Assembly (NCBI RefSeq): GCF_000518705.1
Contig: NZ_JAEC01000012.1
Location: 107,852 to 171,851 of the forward strand
DNA: 64,000 nt
Reading direction: 5' to 3'
Source of the DNA: Shewanella colwelliana ATCC 39565
GTDB lineage: Bacteria > Pseudomonadota > Gammaproteobacteria > Enterobacterales > Shewanellaceae
Position numbers and translations under genes: made by a program. Every line of letters begins with the position of its first letter. The stretch's first letter is position 1. This document shows positions 53,723 to 62,798 of the stretch, piece by piece. The notes under the pieces were generated by a model. That model had not been told where the DNA came from. It ran no database searches and worked only from the letters and a program-made list of their open reading frames with translations.

Positions 53723-56317
53723 ATGATGACAACAAATAGAAATAGGCGCTTTGGCGTGAGTGCATTGAGTTTTGCGGTCTCTTTAGCATTAACTGGCTCA
53801 TTAGCGAGTGCACAAGTGATAGCTGAAGAGCAGCAGGTAGAGCAGAAAGAAAACATCGAGAAGATTGCAGTATTAGGTACCCGCGCTGCACCACGTTCAA
53901 TCGGTGACTCACCAGTTCCTATCGACATCATCAGCAGCGATGATCTCAAGAAGAATGGTTCAACAGATATGATTGATATGCTGGTCACCTCTGTCCCCTC
54001 TTTTAATTCACGTGCACAGCCAATAAGTGATGCGGCAACCTTAGTACGCCCTGTTAACCTCCGAGGTCTGCCTTCAGACAGCACCTTGGTGTTAGTGAAT
54101 GGTAAACGTCGCCATAGAGCGTCTGTTATTGCATTCCAAGGTGGCGGTATCAACGACGGTGCACAAGGGCCGGATATTTCAGTGATCCCAAGTGCTGCGC
54201 TTAAGCAAGTGGAAGTGCTACGTGATGGTGCTGCAGCGCAATATGGCTCAGACGCTATCGCCGGTGTCATGAACTTTGTGCTAAATGACAGTGCCGACGG
54301 TGGCTCTATTACCGTAAGCCAAGGTGAATACTATGAAGGCGACGGTGCGACAACCACCATTGACGGTAATATTGGTTTACCCCTGACAGACAGTGGTTTC
54401 GTTAACTTAAGCGTGCAATATAAAAATGCCGATGCAACAAGTCGCAGTGTACAGCGCCCCGATGCGGCTAACCTTATTACCCAAGGCAATACGGACGTTA
54501 ATGACCCTGCACAGGTTTGGGGTAACCCAGAAATCAATGATGACTACAGCTTTTTCTTAAATTCTGGCTTTGATATAAATGACAGTGCTCACCTGTATGC
54601 TTTTGGTAACTTATCATCGCGTGATGTAGTGGGAGGCTTCTATTATCGTAACCCGCACAACCGCGGCAATGTTTACTCGGAAGATGAAGGTAAGACGCTG
54701 CTGGTAGGCGCGGTCAATGGCGACCAATCTACCTGTGATATTGTGCCAATACCAAAAATTGATACCGATGGTGATGGTATTCCTGATGTTGATGGTAACG
54801 TCTTAACCAGTCCTGAATATCTGGCGATGCTGGCAGATCCCAACTGTTTCTCGATGAACCAGATAAGACCTGGCGGATACACACCCCAGTTTGCTGGCAC
54901 CGTTGAGGATCAATCTTTCTTCGCGGGTATTAAAGGCAACATGGGCGAATGGAATTATGATTTCAGCGCTGGTACCGGTAGCAATAAGTCGACCTTCAGC
55001 CTTAAAAACTCATTAAACCCGTCATTGGGTCTCGATACGCCAACAGATTTTGAGACCGGTGCCTATGAACAGGTAGAAACCACGGTTAACGTCGATTTCT
55101 CTCGCTTTGTGAATATCGGCTCGCTTGAAGATGTCAGCTTTGCAACTGGTTTTGAGTGGCGTGAAGAGTCATTTGAAATTACTCAAGGTGAAGAGGCATC
55201 GTGGGTTGCTGGACCGTACGCCGAGCAAGGCTTCAACATAGGTTCACACGGCTTCAAAGGCTTTGGTCCAGAAGCAGCGGGTAAAAATTCACGTCACAAT
55301 ATCGGTATTTATACCGATGTCGAAGCCTACATTGGCGAAGATTGGTTGGTCGGTGCGGCGCTGCGCTATGAAGATTTCTCTACCTTTGGTGATACCTTAA
55401 ACTACAAGCTGACGGCTCAATATGCGGCAACCGATGAGCTCTCTTTCCGTGCATCGCACAGTACGGGGTTCCGTGCGCCGACGGTTGGACAAGAGAACGT
55501 GGTTAACACTCAAACCTCAATCGTAGAGGGTGATTTGATCCAAACCTTTATTGCCCCACCAACTGATCCGCTTGCGGCATTCTATGGCGGTGAAGTATTA
55601 GAGCCTGAAGAATCGGTCAGCTATGCACTCGGTGCGGTATTTGAGCATGAAGGTTTCTTCTTAACGGTAGATTATTACAATATTGAAGTGACCGGGCGTA
55701 TTGCACAGTCGAGCCAGATTGAAGTTGAAGCAAAAGATTACGATGCCTTGCGTGCAGCGGGAGTGGAGTTTCCTGAGTTGATCCAAGGGGTCACCTATTA
55801 CACCAATGACTTTGATACTACAACACAGGGTGTTGATATTGTCGGTTCGTACGACACTAATTTACTGTCGGGCGATGCTAAATTTAGCCTAGCCTATGGT
55901 TGGACCGACACCAGTGTTGATAAATTTGACCCCGAGACAACCGATGAAGGTAAAGTTCGTCGCCTAGAAGATGGTATTCCAGCGCACCGTGCAACACTAA
56001 CTTGGGCCCAGTCGTGGGATAAGTTAAGCATGTCGCTACGTGGTAATTACTTTGGTGAATACTATGCAACTCATGCGGACGATACCTCTGATTGGGGTTC
56101 TGAAGTGGCTGATGCCGCTGTGACAGTTGACTTAGAAGTTAGCTACATGGTGTTAGAGGGACTAACACTATCAGTGGGTGCTAATAACCTGTTCGATCAA
56201 AAAGCGCAGGAGCTTAAAGATGGTACTCAAGGTGAGTTAGGTGCTGTTTACTATGAAAGCGGGCCATTTGATTACAATGGTGGCTTTTATTACGGCCGCA
56301 TCAACTACCGTTTCTAA
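53723..56317 (+). CDS. TonB-dependent outer-membrane receptor
   Basis: 864 residues. Signal peptide about 1-30; TonB-box-like 'E-K-I-A-V-L-G-T'; plug domain with 'R-G-L-P-S-D-S-T-L-V-L-V-N-G-K-R' and 'V-L-R-D-G-A-A-A-Q-Y-G-S-D-A-I-A-G' (about 110-180), typical of a TonB receptor with a large barrel. The C-terminal F of 'G-R-I-N-Y-R-F' is the beta-barrel assembly signal. An extracellular loop at about 345-360 holds a calcium-binding-type D-T-D-G-D-G-I-P-D-V-D-G stretch. Substrate (siderophore, peptide or sugar) cannot be told. A strong terminator follows. Confidence 0.92.
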   Translation: MMTTNRNRRFGVSALSFAVSLALTGSLASAQVIAEEQQVEQKENIEKIAVLGTRAAPRSIGDSPVPIDIISSDDLKKNGSTDMIDMLVTSVPSFNSRAQPISDAATLVRPVNLRGLPSDSTLVLVNGKRRHRASVIAFQGGGINDGAQGPDISVIPSAALKQVEVLRDGAAAQYGSDAIAGVMNFVLNDSADGGSITVSQGEYYEGDGATTTIDGNIGLPLTDSGFVNLSVQYKNADATSRSVQRPDAANLITQGNTDVNDPAQVWGNPEINDDYSFFLNSGFDINDSAHLYAFGNLSSRDVVGGFYYRNPHNRGNVYSEDEGKTLLVGAVNGDQSTCDIVPIPKIDTDGDGIPDVDGNVLTSPEYLAMLADPNCFSMNQIRPGGYTPQFAGTVEDQSFFAGIKGNMGEWNYDFSAGTGSNKSTFSLKNSLNPSLGLDTPTDFETGAYEQVETTVNVDFSRFVNIGSLEDVSFATGFEWREESFEITQGEEASWVAGPYAEQGFNIGSHGFKGFGPEAAGKNSRHNIGIYTDVEAYIGEDWLVGAALRYEDFSTFGDTLNYKLTAQYAATDELSFRASHSTGFRAPTVGQENVVNTQTSIVEGDLIQTFIAPPTDPLAAFYGGEVLEPEESVSYALGAVFEHEGFFLTVDYYNIEVTGRIAQSSQIEVEAKDYDALRAAGVEFPELIQGVTYYTNDFDTTTQGVDIVGSYDTNLLSGDAKFSLAYGWTDTSVDKFDPETTDEGKVRRLEDGIPAHRATLTWAQSWDKLSMSLRGNYFGEYYATHADDTSDWGSEVADAAVTVDLEVSYMVLEGLTLSVGANNLFDQKAQELKDGTQGELGAVYYESGPFDYNGGFYYGRINYRF

Positions 56318-56340
56318 GTGTTAAGTTAAGTCAAACGATA

Positions 56341-56365
56341 AGGGCTGTGTGATACAGCCCTTTTT
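56341..56365 (+). terminator. Intrinsic terminator of the TonB receptor gene
   Basis: AGGGCTGT-GTGAT-ACAGCCCT followed by TTTT. Confidence 0.92.
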
Positions 56366-56384
56366 ATATTGTTCGCATGACAAG

Positions 56385-56918
56385 CTAACGCGTGAGTACC
56401 TCAATGACCTCGTTATAGTCCAATACCCGTGAGAAAACTCTCCCTTTTGGGTATTGCGGGCTGTAGACAATATTAAACGGCACACCAAAGGCGTTGTAGT
56501 CTGCTAAAAAGGCTTCAATTTTTGCGTCACTGTGGGTTAAGTCACCCAACATCAGTACGGTATTATCTTGCCCCAGTAGATTAACAACGGCTTCGCGCTG
56601 TAGTACACCATCTTTGTTACCTTTACAGATATTGCACCAGTCGGCACTGACATCGACAAACACGGTTTTTCCGCTCGCCACTAGAGCTGGAATATTGCTT
56701 GGAGCTAACGGCTGCCATACTAGCTGTTTGTAGGCGTTCGCACTCTCTTTAGGGTAAACAAAGTAGGTTACCGCCGCATTAATGGCGGTAAAGCAGACCA
56801 GTAAAATCAGCACTGCTGTGGGGATTTGGCTGCCTTTAAATCGCTTGTAAATGAGCAAACAGATAATCAGAATTAGTAGAGTTAAGGTCAATGCGCTGGT
56901 GATAACAATCGGATTCAT
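56385..56918 (-). CDS. Membrane-anchored thioredoxin-like protein (DsbD gamma-domain type)
   Basis: 177 residues from the ATG at 56918, which has AAGG 6 nt upstream; the longer frame to 56960 is less likely. Two TM helices (about 6-26 and 33-52), then a thioredoxin fold with W-C-N-I-C-K (Cys about 96 and 99), similar to the W-C-V-A-C-K of DsbD's C-terminal domain, and cis-Pro in 'F-G-V-P-F'. It lacks the DsbD membrane core and alpha domain, so it may pass electrons from another carrier to periplasmic partners (inference). Confidence 0.82.
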   Translation of the reverse strand: MNPIVITSALTLTLLILIICLLIYKRFKGSQIPTAVLILLVCFTAINAAVTYFVYPKESANAYKQLVWQPLAPSNIPALVASGKTVFVDVSADWCNICKGNKDGVLQREAVVNLLGQDNTVLMLGDLTHSDAKIEAFLADYNAFGVPFNIVYSPQYPKGRVFSRVLDYNEVIEVLTR

Positions 56919-57228
56919 AATCGCCTTAGAAGATTTACAAAAGATGAGTAACCTTAGCAAACTTACTGCTAAAAGGAGCCTTGCGGCTAGTTTAGCGATG
57001 CGAGAGGGGTTTGCAATGGATGTTTTTTGTCACGGATGGATATTTATAACCCGCAGTGTCAAGTTCATCAATAGTGTGGTGATAAGCCGGGTGATGATGC
57101 GTCTTGATAGCGCTACGCTACTTGGCTGGATATGTTGTATATTGAGCCAGCTCATTTGTAAAACGATACAGCATCGCGATGAGATTTATTAAACCTAGGG
57201 TCATATAGATAATGAAAAGGGAAGCTCG

Positions 57229-57843
57229 ATGAGTTTTAGTGCATGGCTAAGTCTATTAGCTATCTGTTGTTTGGGGGCCATGTCTCCGGGGCCGAGCTTG
57301 GCGATGGTGGTTCGCCATACATTAGGCGGTGGGCGTGCCAAAGGCATTATCTGTGCGTGGGCTCATTCTATCGGTATAGGTATCTACGCGTTAGTGACTT
57401 TGCTTGGGTTGGCGGTGTTGCTAAAGCAAGCCCCCATGCTATTTAATGCTATCGCGATTATCGGTGCATTGTATCTGGCGTGGATGGGCGTACAGGCATT
57501 GCGTTCCAAAGGGGGGATGTCAGAAAAACTGGCTGCAGGAAAGTCGACCGACGCCTATACCGCTGCTCGTGATGGCTTGGCCATATCACTGTTTAATCCA
57601 AAGATTATGCTGTTCTTTTTGGCGCTATTTAGTCAATTTGTGTTGGCGGCAGATAGCCTTGTTGGGCAATCACTTATCGTGCTAACGCCGCTTATTGTCG
57701 ATGGGCTATGGTACACCATTATTGCGCTGTTACTGTCGCACCAGTCGGTGTTGCCCAAATTGAAGCAGAAGGCTGCATTGATAGATAAACTTTCTGGTGT
57801 AGTACTGATTTTGTTGGCAATTCGAGTCGTGGTGACTATTTAA
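57229..57843 (+). CDS. LysE/RhtB-family amino-acid exporter
   Basis: 204 residues, GGGAAG before the ATG. The family start 'G-A-M-S-P-G-P-S-L-A-M-V-V-R-H' (about 16-30) is followed by six TM helices and 'L-F-N-P-K-I-M-L-F-F-L-A' (about 121-132). Such carriers export amino acids or homoserine lactones; substrate unknown. Single-gene unit. Confidence 0.9.
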   Translation: MSFSAWLSLLAICCLGAMSPGPSLAMVVRHTLGGGRAKGIICAWAHSIGIGIYALVTLLGLAVLLKQAPMLFNAIAIIGALYLAWMGVQALRSKGGMSEKLAAGKSTDAYTAARDGLAISLFNPKIMLFFLALFSQFVLAADSLVGQSLIVLTPLIVDGLWYTIIALLLSHQSVLPKLKQKAALIDKLSGVVLILLAIRVVVTI

Positions 57844-57994
57844 GGTGTGAAGCTTAAGAAGGCTTAAAGCGCTTAGGACTAAAGTGCCGAAATAGCAAGC
57901 GGCGGGCAAGGCATCGAAAAAAGTGCTAAAGGGGATTTGGGCCTTATGGTTAGCGTTCGTGAAAAGGACTAGTGCTGAAAAGGCGGTGGAGACA

Positions 57995-58033
57995 AAAATG
58001 CCATCGTGGCTTAAATGGAAACGATGGCATTTT
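57995..58033. terminator. Strong hairpin terminator before DUF3144 gene
   Basis: AAAATGCCATCGT pairs perfectly with ACGATGGCATTTT (13 bp) across a 13-nt loop, with flanking A/T tracts on both strands. It can serve both the LysE and the convergent DUF3144 transcript. Confidence 0.88.
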
Positions 58034-58069
58034 AATTTTTCATTAAACCTTGTGTCTAGAGCCTAGACC

Positions 58070-58387
58070 TTAGCCGTTGAACACTTGCACAGAATCATCT
58101 TTAACGGGTTCTTTATTTGCACCAGGCGGATTATCGATATGATCATCCAAGTTATCGCTAAGCATCTCTTTATATTCGTTGCTAAACCACTCTAGCGCAT
58201 TTGCTTTTTCTGCGGCTAAGTCAGATGACTTAAGAGAGGCTTCAAAAGCGTTAAAACGCGCAGCAGCAAAACGCATTGCTGTGTCAACTTTACCGACATC
58301 TTGCTCTTTTCCGCTTAGCTCATTGGCGAGTGCAATAAATTGATCGGCTAATTGGAAAATGGTGGTTTCTGTTTTGTTTTCGGACAT
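58070..58387 (-). CDS. DUF3144 family protein
   Basis: 105 residues, soluble and acidic, without signal peptide. 'F-Q-L-A-D-Q-F-I-A-L-A-N' (about 11-22) and 'A-M-R-F-A-A-A-R-F-N-A-F-E-A' (about 37-50) match the helical DUF3144 family. Function unknown. Confidence 0.82.
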   Translation of the reverse strand: MSENKTETTIFQLADQFIALANELSGKEQDVGKVDTAMRFAAARFNAFEASLKSSDLAAEKANALEWFSNEYKEMLSDNLDDHIDNPPGANKEPVKDDSVQVFNG

Positions 58388-58586
58388 GTTCTGCTCACTA
58401 TTAGCGATTTTTGTGAGGAGATATTAGCGTAAATTAGCCGTTAATGAATCATCAAATTTAAGGTAATGAGATCTGTATCGATATCAGCAGTCTGATTATA
58501 GTGTGGGGAGCGTGGAAGCGTGCTGTGGTGAGAAAGCAAGAGCCGAATCAATCGACTCTCGTGACCGTTAATTATTTTGAGTGTCG

Positions 58587-59129
58587 TTAGCTGTTGGGAT
58601 CGACGTCGACAATTACGCTGCCATCGCGTGAGTCATAGTAAATGCTTAAACTTTGATTGTCGCTAAAGTCATAACGGCATTGATTAACTGAGACATAGTT
58701 GGCTTTGTAATCCGTATCTGTTGTGCTGTCGAAGCGAGATACACTGGGCTCATCACCTTGAAAGAGCGTCTCCCAAACTGAGATGCAATCTTCTACGTTA
58801 TCAAGCTGGGGAGAGGGCTCATTATCGGTGTAATAATGTTGTGCAGGCCAGCCATTGGCATTGAAATCTATCTCGCCCTCTTCGGCGTCGCCAAAGGTCG
58901 GTAGGTTCTCAGCAGGGCCAGAGCCCACTCGCACGGCCCACACAGAACGAGCTAGATTGATCCCCGATTTAAATGCACCACCAGTCGCTTTTACTGTGGC
59001 GATCTGCGCATCTTGTGAAACATTAAGAAATTTCGGGGCAGCGACCACAGCGAGAATGCCGAGCACAATAATCACCACAACTAGCTCGATTAAGGTAAAA
59101 CCTTGCAAGCGCTTAGTAGAACTTATCAC
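58587..59129 (-). CDS. Type IV (MSHA-type) prepilin-like protein
   Basis: 180 residues. Prepilin leader of ten residues ending in Gly, then methylatable Phe and Glu at +5: G|F-T-L-I-E-L-V-V-V-I-I-V-L-G. The hydrophobic helix continues to A-A-P-K-F-L-N, typical of MSHA pilins. Two Cys (about 118 and 153) could form the C-terminal disulfide loop. No peptidase or assembly genes lie nearby, so it is an orphan minor pilin candidate. Confidence 0.85.
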   Translation of the reverse strand: MISSTKRLQGFTLIELVVVIIVLGILAVVAAPKFLNVSQDAQIATVKATGGAFKSGINLARSVWAVRVGSGPAENLPTFGDAEEGEIDFNANGWPAQHYYTDNEPSPQLDNVEDCISVWETLFQGDEPSVSRFDSTTDTDYKANYVSVNQCRYDFSDNQSLSIYYDSRDGSVIVDVDPNS

Positions 59130-59263
59130 TTATTCCCCCTGCACAATTAGGTACAATGAATCCTTAGATACGGTAAATTATAATGTTTTTGCGCAAAGCT
59201 GTCTTTGACTTACTGAACAAATGTCAGCGTAGGCAGGTTTTTATTAAATGATGAGAAGGACTT

Positions 59264-59932
59264 ATGGCGAACATCAATAGTTGGCAAGGGTTTATTAATG
59301 ATCAGCAACAGCAAACCTATTTTGCAGAGCTTACCCGTTTTATTCAGGGCGAACGAGATGCAGGCAAGTTGATATACCCAGCACAAGATGAAGTCTTTAA
59401 TGCCTTTAACTACACGGCGCTAAATGATGTGCGAGTCGTGCTGATTGGCCAAGATCCCTATCATGGGCCAGGGCAGGCGCACGGATTGTGTTTTTCTGTC
59501 AAACCCGGTATTAAGACGCCGCCCTCCTTGGTAAACATGTATAAAGAGCTGGCCACCGATATTGTGGGATTCACGACTCCAAATCACGGTTACCTCGAAG
59601 CTTGGGCACGCCAAGGGGTGTTGATGTTAAACACTGTGCTCACGGTTGAACAGGGTAAAGCGCATTCTCATGCTAAAAGTGGTTGGGAAACTTTTACTGA
59701 CAACGCACTCAAGCTGCTTAATGCCCAGAGTCGTCCGATTATTTTTGTGTTGTGGGGCGGTCATGCCATCAAGAAAGGTAAGCTGATCAATGCGCCACAG
59801 CATCAGGTGCTGAGTGGGCCTCACCCATCACCGCTATCGGCATACCGAGGATTTTTTGGCTGCCAACACTTTTCTAAAATCAATCAGTTGCTTTTATCTC
59901 AAGGGGACAAAAGTATCGACTGGCAGGTGTAA
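59264..59932 (+). CDS. ung: Uracil-DNA glycosylase
   Basis: 222 residues. Water-activating motif G-Q-D-P-Y-H-G-P (about 63-70), 'L-C-F-S-V', and the leucine-loop motif H-P-S-P-L-S-A (about 187-193) are all intact. Removes uracil from DNA in base excision repair. GAAGGACTT lies before the ATG. Confidence 0.95.
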   Translation: MANINSWQGFINDQQQQTYFAELTRFIQGERDAGKLIYPAQDEVFNAFNYTALNDVRVVLIGQDPYHGPGQAHGLCFSVKPGIKTPPSLVNMYKELATDIVGFTTPNHGYLEAWARQGVLMLNTVLTVEQGKAHSHAKSGWETFTDNALKLLNAQSRPIIFVLWGGHAIKKGKLINAPQHQVLSGPHPSPLSAYRGFFGCQHFSKINQLLLSQGDKSIDWQV

Positions 59933-60108
59933 CTTGGGGCAGTGATTTCATCTAATCATACTTGCTTGATGAGAAAAAGCTGATTATAGTCATATGATGT
60001 TGTAACAATTATGTTACTTATTTTTTGATTGCCAATATCAGGGAAGAAGCGTTGATTATTAGCCTGTGCTAATCAATGGTCAGCGCTTAGCATTAAGGCT
60101 GGTAGGAT

Positions 60109-60696
60109 ATGGATAGAAGACAGAAGCGAGGAACGCTTATTAGTTGGGATCAACAGTATCGCGTTGGGTTTATCATGCCCGAAGGTGGTACCGAAGCCCT
60201 GCGTATCAAAGGGATAAATCTTTACCCCTATGCTCATGCCCCACAAGTTGGCGATACTGTTGTGTATCGAATGTGGAAAGATAGCTTCACTGATATGAAG
60301 GTGTTAGTTGCCGAGGTTGACCTCGGCAATCCGATCAAGCTTATTTCGCCTTTTGCTTCCGATACCTCATCTTATGCCAACGAGCCGCTAAGTTGGCGTA
60401 TTAAACTCTCCATTGTTGCCTGCACTGCTGTCTTTGCCTGTATCTTATATCTGGTAATGAACAGCTATCAGTTTGCCCCAGAAAACACCAATAAACCACC
60501 AGAAGGGCTATTCCCAGCAGGTTCAGAATATTATGTCGGTAAGCGCGATTTGAGTGATGTGGTATTTAGCTGTGACAGTCGTCGACAATGCTTGCAGATG
60601 ACCTCATGCCAAGAAGCGACCTATTTTGTGCAACATTGCCCAGGGTTTGAAAAACTGGTGGGTGAGATGCCGTGCGAAAAGTTATGGTGTAAATAG
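60109..60696 (+). CDS. Three-part protein: cold-shock-like OB domain, TM helix, Excalibur-like Cys domain
   Basis: 195 residues. Residues 1-65 resemble a cold-shock/OB fold: 'R-G-T-L-I-S-W' and 'V-G-F-I-M-P-E-G-G' with 'G-D-T-V-V-Y'. One TM at about 99-120 follows. The extracytoplasmic C-terminus (about 140-195) has the Excalibur cysteine pattern, C-x4-C-x3-x-S-C and C-P-G, but lacks the D-x-D-x-D-G calcium loop found in that domain. RNA-binding by the first part and metal-independent binding by the last are inferences. A terminator follows. Confidence 0.7.
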   Translation: MDRRQKRGTLISWDQQYRVGFIMPEGGTEALRIKGINLYPYAHAPQVGDTVVYRMWKDSFTDMKVLVAEVDLGNPIKLISPFASDTSSYANEPLSWRIKLSIVACTAVFACILYLVMNSYQFAPENTNKPPEGLFPAGSEYYVGKRDLSDVVFSCDSRRQCLQMTSCQEATYFVQHCPGFEKLVGEMPCEKLWCK

Positions 60697-60723
60697 ACGA
60701 TAAATTAGTTTTTATGACGTTTT

Positions 60724-60757
60724 AAAGGCTTAATGAGGTGACTTATTAAGCCTTTTT
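60724..60757. terminator. Bidirectional terminator between convergent genes
   Basis: AAAGGCTTAAT pairs with ATTAAGCCTTT (11 bp) across GAGGTGACTT; T tract follows on plus, A-rich on the other side. Confidence 0.9.
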
Positions 60758-60770
60758 ATTATTCCAACGG

Positions 60771-61223
60771 TTAGTGCTTTTGCAATCGATAGTGCTGTGC
60801 GAGAGCACCAGTGATAGGTTCACCGTTTTGGTTCAACATAAACAGTTGGTTTTCGCCGACCTGAAACTGCATCGGTGTGGACGAGTTATCTAAGGTAATA
60901 GCACTGCCGCGGTTATTCCAAATGAACACACCCTCCTGCACTGTGGGCGTATCTTGTTTGCCCAAATAGCCTTGGGTCAACTGGTAACTGAAGTCGGCAT
61001 GCAAGATCAAATGGATATCAATGCCTTCACAACTGGCACAAGGTATCACTCCTGTATATTCACCCGGCCAATCTAAGGAATTTTGGCTGTTATCTCCAGT
61101 TGCATAGGTAACCGTTTGTGCTGTCTTAACTGGTTTAGGCGTTGTCATCTTACTTTGGGGGGCACTACATCCATTGAGTATTAGCAATGCAGGTAACAGA
61201 ATAAGGGGTAATAGTTTCGTCAT
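60771..61223 (-). CDS. NlpE-like outer-membrane lipoprotein
   Basis: 150 residues from the ATG at 61223 (MTKLLPL); a longer frame to 61256 is less likely. Lipobox L-N-G-C (Cys19). The NlpE N-terminal motif 'Y-T-G-V-I-P-C-A-S-C-E-G-I' with its C-x-x-C is clear; the C-terminal OB domain of full NlpE is absent. NlpE reports envelope stress and copper to CpxA in E. coli. Here the function is inferred from the domain. Confidence 0.85.
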   Translation of the reverse strand: MTKLLPLILLPALLILNGCSAPQSKMTTPKPVKTAQTVTYATGDNSQNSLDWPGEYTGVIPCASCEGIDIHLILHADFSYQLTQGYLGKQDTPTVQEGVFIWNNRGSAITLDNSSTPMQFQVGENQLFMLNQNGEPITGALAQHYRLQKH

Positions 61224-61389
61224 GGTATAGGGTCTCAAGCATAGAGAATATTGCACTAGGTTAGCATATCTCCTGTCGGCCGCTAAGTCTGAGTGCTATT
61301 GAGCAACTGTGTTGCGGATGATAAAGAAAATTAGCGAAAGTAGACTAAACTTTGAATGAGATACATTCTGCTTAAGAGACGCAGAGCTT

Positions 61390-62229
61390 ATGGCAAAGAC
61401 AATCGTTAGGCTAATAAAAATGGTGCGGCGAACCGCTTGGCTTGTTTGCCTCTGCACTTTATTTTCCTCTCCTAGTGTGGCTGAGCCATTGCGTCTTAAT
61501 ACGGTTTCCAATGATTACCCACCATTTTATTCTTCAATGCTAGAAAATAAAGGTGTAGTTTTTGACATGGTGCAGCAAGCTTTTCAGCAAGCGGGCTACG
61601 AAATCGAACATCAATTTTTTCCGTTTGTCAGGGCGACGACCTTAATTAAGAATGGCTATGCACAAGGTATTATTGGTGTCTGGTATCGCCCCGAACGAGA
61701 GCAATGGATCGCTTTTTCCAAGCCGTTGTTATCGGTAAACATAGTGCTCTATAAACGTAGCAACAGCAGGATTAAATTTGAACAAATGAGTGATCTTAAA
61801 GGGTATCGTATCGGTATTGGTCGTGGATACGCTAACCCACAACGCTTCTCACAGGCACAGCTTACAACCGAGGAGGCAAGTTCCGACAAAGAGAACTTAA
61901 AGAAGCTGCTGTTAGGAAGAGTCGATTTAGTGCTAATCAGTGACGATGTTGCTAAATATCTAATTAACTTACCCGGCAGTGAATTTGAAGGGCAGTTTGA
62001 AGTGCTAGGTGGGCCCTTGAGTGTGGAGCGTTTTCATATTGGCATCGCGAAAACCTATGGTAAACACCAGCAGGTGATCACAGCTTTTAATCAGGGGCTG
62101 GATACCATGGTTAACAATGGTGAATTAGCAGTGCTGTTACAGACCCATGGCTTTGAAAGTAATGCTTATTGGGTTGAGCAATTTGTCGCTCAATCGTCCG
62201 ATGCCATTGACCTTGATGTTAAGGAGTAA
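61390..62229 (+). CDS. Family-3 periplasmic solute-binding protein
   Basis: 279 residues with a Sec signal peptide (cleavage near S-V-A|E). A type-II periplasmic-binding fold: 'D-Y-P-P-F-Y-S' early, 'G-I-I-G-V-W-Y-R-P-E-R' near 98, 'L-K-G-Y-R-I-G-I-G-R-G-Y' near 138. No permease or ATPase gene is adjacent, so it may be a stand-alone amino-acid sensor or binding protein. Its last 40 bases overlap the convergent cyclo-ligase gene. Confidence 0.85.
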   Translation: MAKTIVRLIKMVRRTAWLVCLCTLFSSPSVAEPLRLNTVSNDYPPFYSSMLENKGVVFDMVQQAFQQAGYEIEHQFFPFVRATTLIKNGYAQGIIGVWYRPEREQWIAFSKPLLSVNIVLYKRSNSRIKFEQMSDLKGYRIGIGRGYANPQRFSQAQLTTEEASSDKENLKKLLLGRVDLVLISDDVAKYLINLPGSEFEGQFEVLGGPLSVERFHIGIAKTYGKHQQVITAFNQGLDTMVNNGELAVLLQTHGFESNAYWVEQFVAQSSDAIDLDVKE

Positions 62230-62798
62230 TGGTAGGTTTTTTGTGGCGTGATGATCAAAGGTAATGGCACATCCCAATGTTGCGTTGGTAACTGTTTTAC
62301 GCCCTGGCAGTTATGAGCAAATCCCACTGGGTAGGGTTTACCTTGCTGTTGCCATTTAGCTAATGTCCTATCATAAAACCCGCCCCCCATACCCATTCTG
62401 TTTCCTTGTTGATCGAAAGCGACCAGAGGGGTAATCACCATATCCAGCTGATGTGGTAAGACCATTTGGGTTATATCAAGTTTAGGTTCCCATATTTTTA
62501 AGCTGTTTTGTGTGAGGTGGCTGGTGGGCGCATAGTTGAAGAAGAGTAAATTACCCTGAGAAAATGGATGTAATCTAGGCAAGTAAACCGAAATCCCTTG
62601 TTGCCATAACGCCTCAATTAAGGGGCGCGTATCCAGCTCCCCGTCATTGGTCAAATAGAGTGCGATACGTTTAACTTTATGTTGATTAATCACCATCAAG
62701 GCTTGCTGGCAAGCTTGTTGCGCAAATTGACGCTGCTCACTGCTCGACAGGGCTCGGCGTAATTGACGTACTGTTTGACGCAGTTCAGAGCGATTCAC
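62190..62798 (-). CDS. fau: 5-formyltetrahydrofolate cyclo-ligase
   Basis: 202 residues from a GTG start. Substrate/ATP loop G-M-G-G-G-F-Y-D-R (about 135-143), 'P-L-V-A-F-D' (about 124-129) and the N-terminal 'R-x-x-L-R-R-A-L' match the YgfA/MTHFS family, which removes 5-formyl-THF. Its start overlaps the acetyltransferase stop by 4 nt (GTGA), so it is translationally coupled. Convergent overlap of 40 bp with the solute-binding gene. Confidence 0.92.
   Translation of the reverse strand: MNRSELRQTVRQLRRALSSSEQRQFAQQACQQALMVINQHKVKRIALYLTNDGELDTRPLIEALWQQGISVYLPRLHPFSQGNLLFFNYAPTSHLTQNSLKIWEPKLDITQMVLPHQLDMVITPLVAFDQQGNRMGMGGGFYDRTLAKWQQQGKPYPVGFAHNCQGVKQLPTQHWDVPLPLIITPQKTYHYSLTSRSMASDD

Noticed and set aside
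53599..54270. 223-codon minus-strand frame over the TonB receptor start
   Set aside because: Antisense to signal peptide and plug coding region; Pro/Ser/Arg-rich composition typical of shadow frames.
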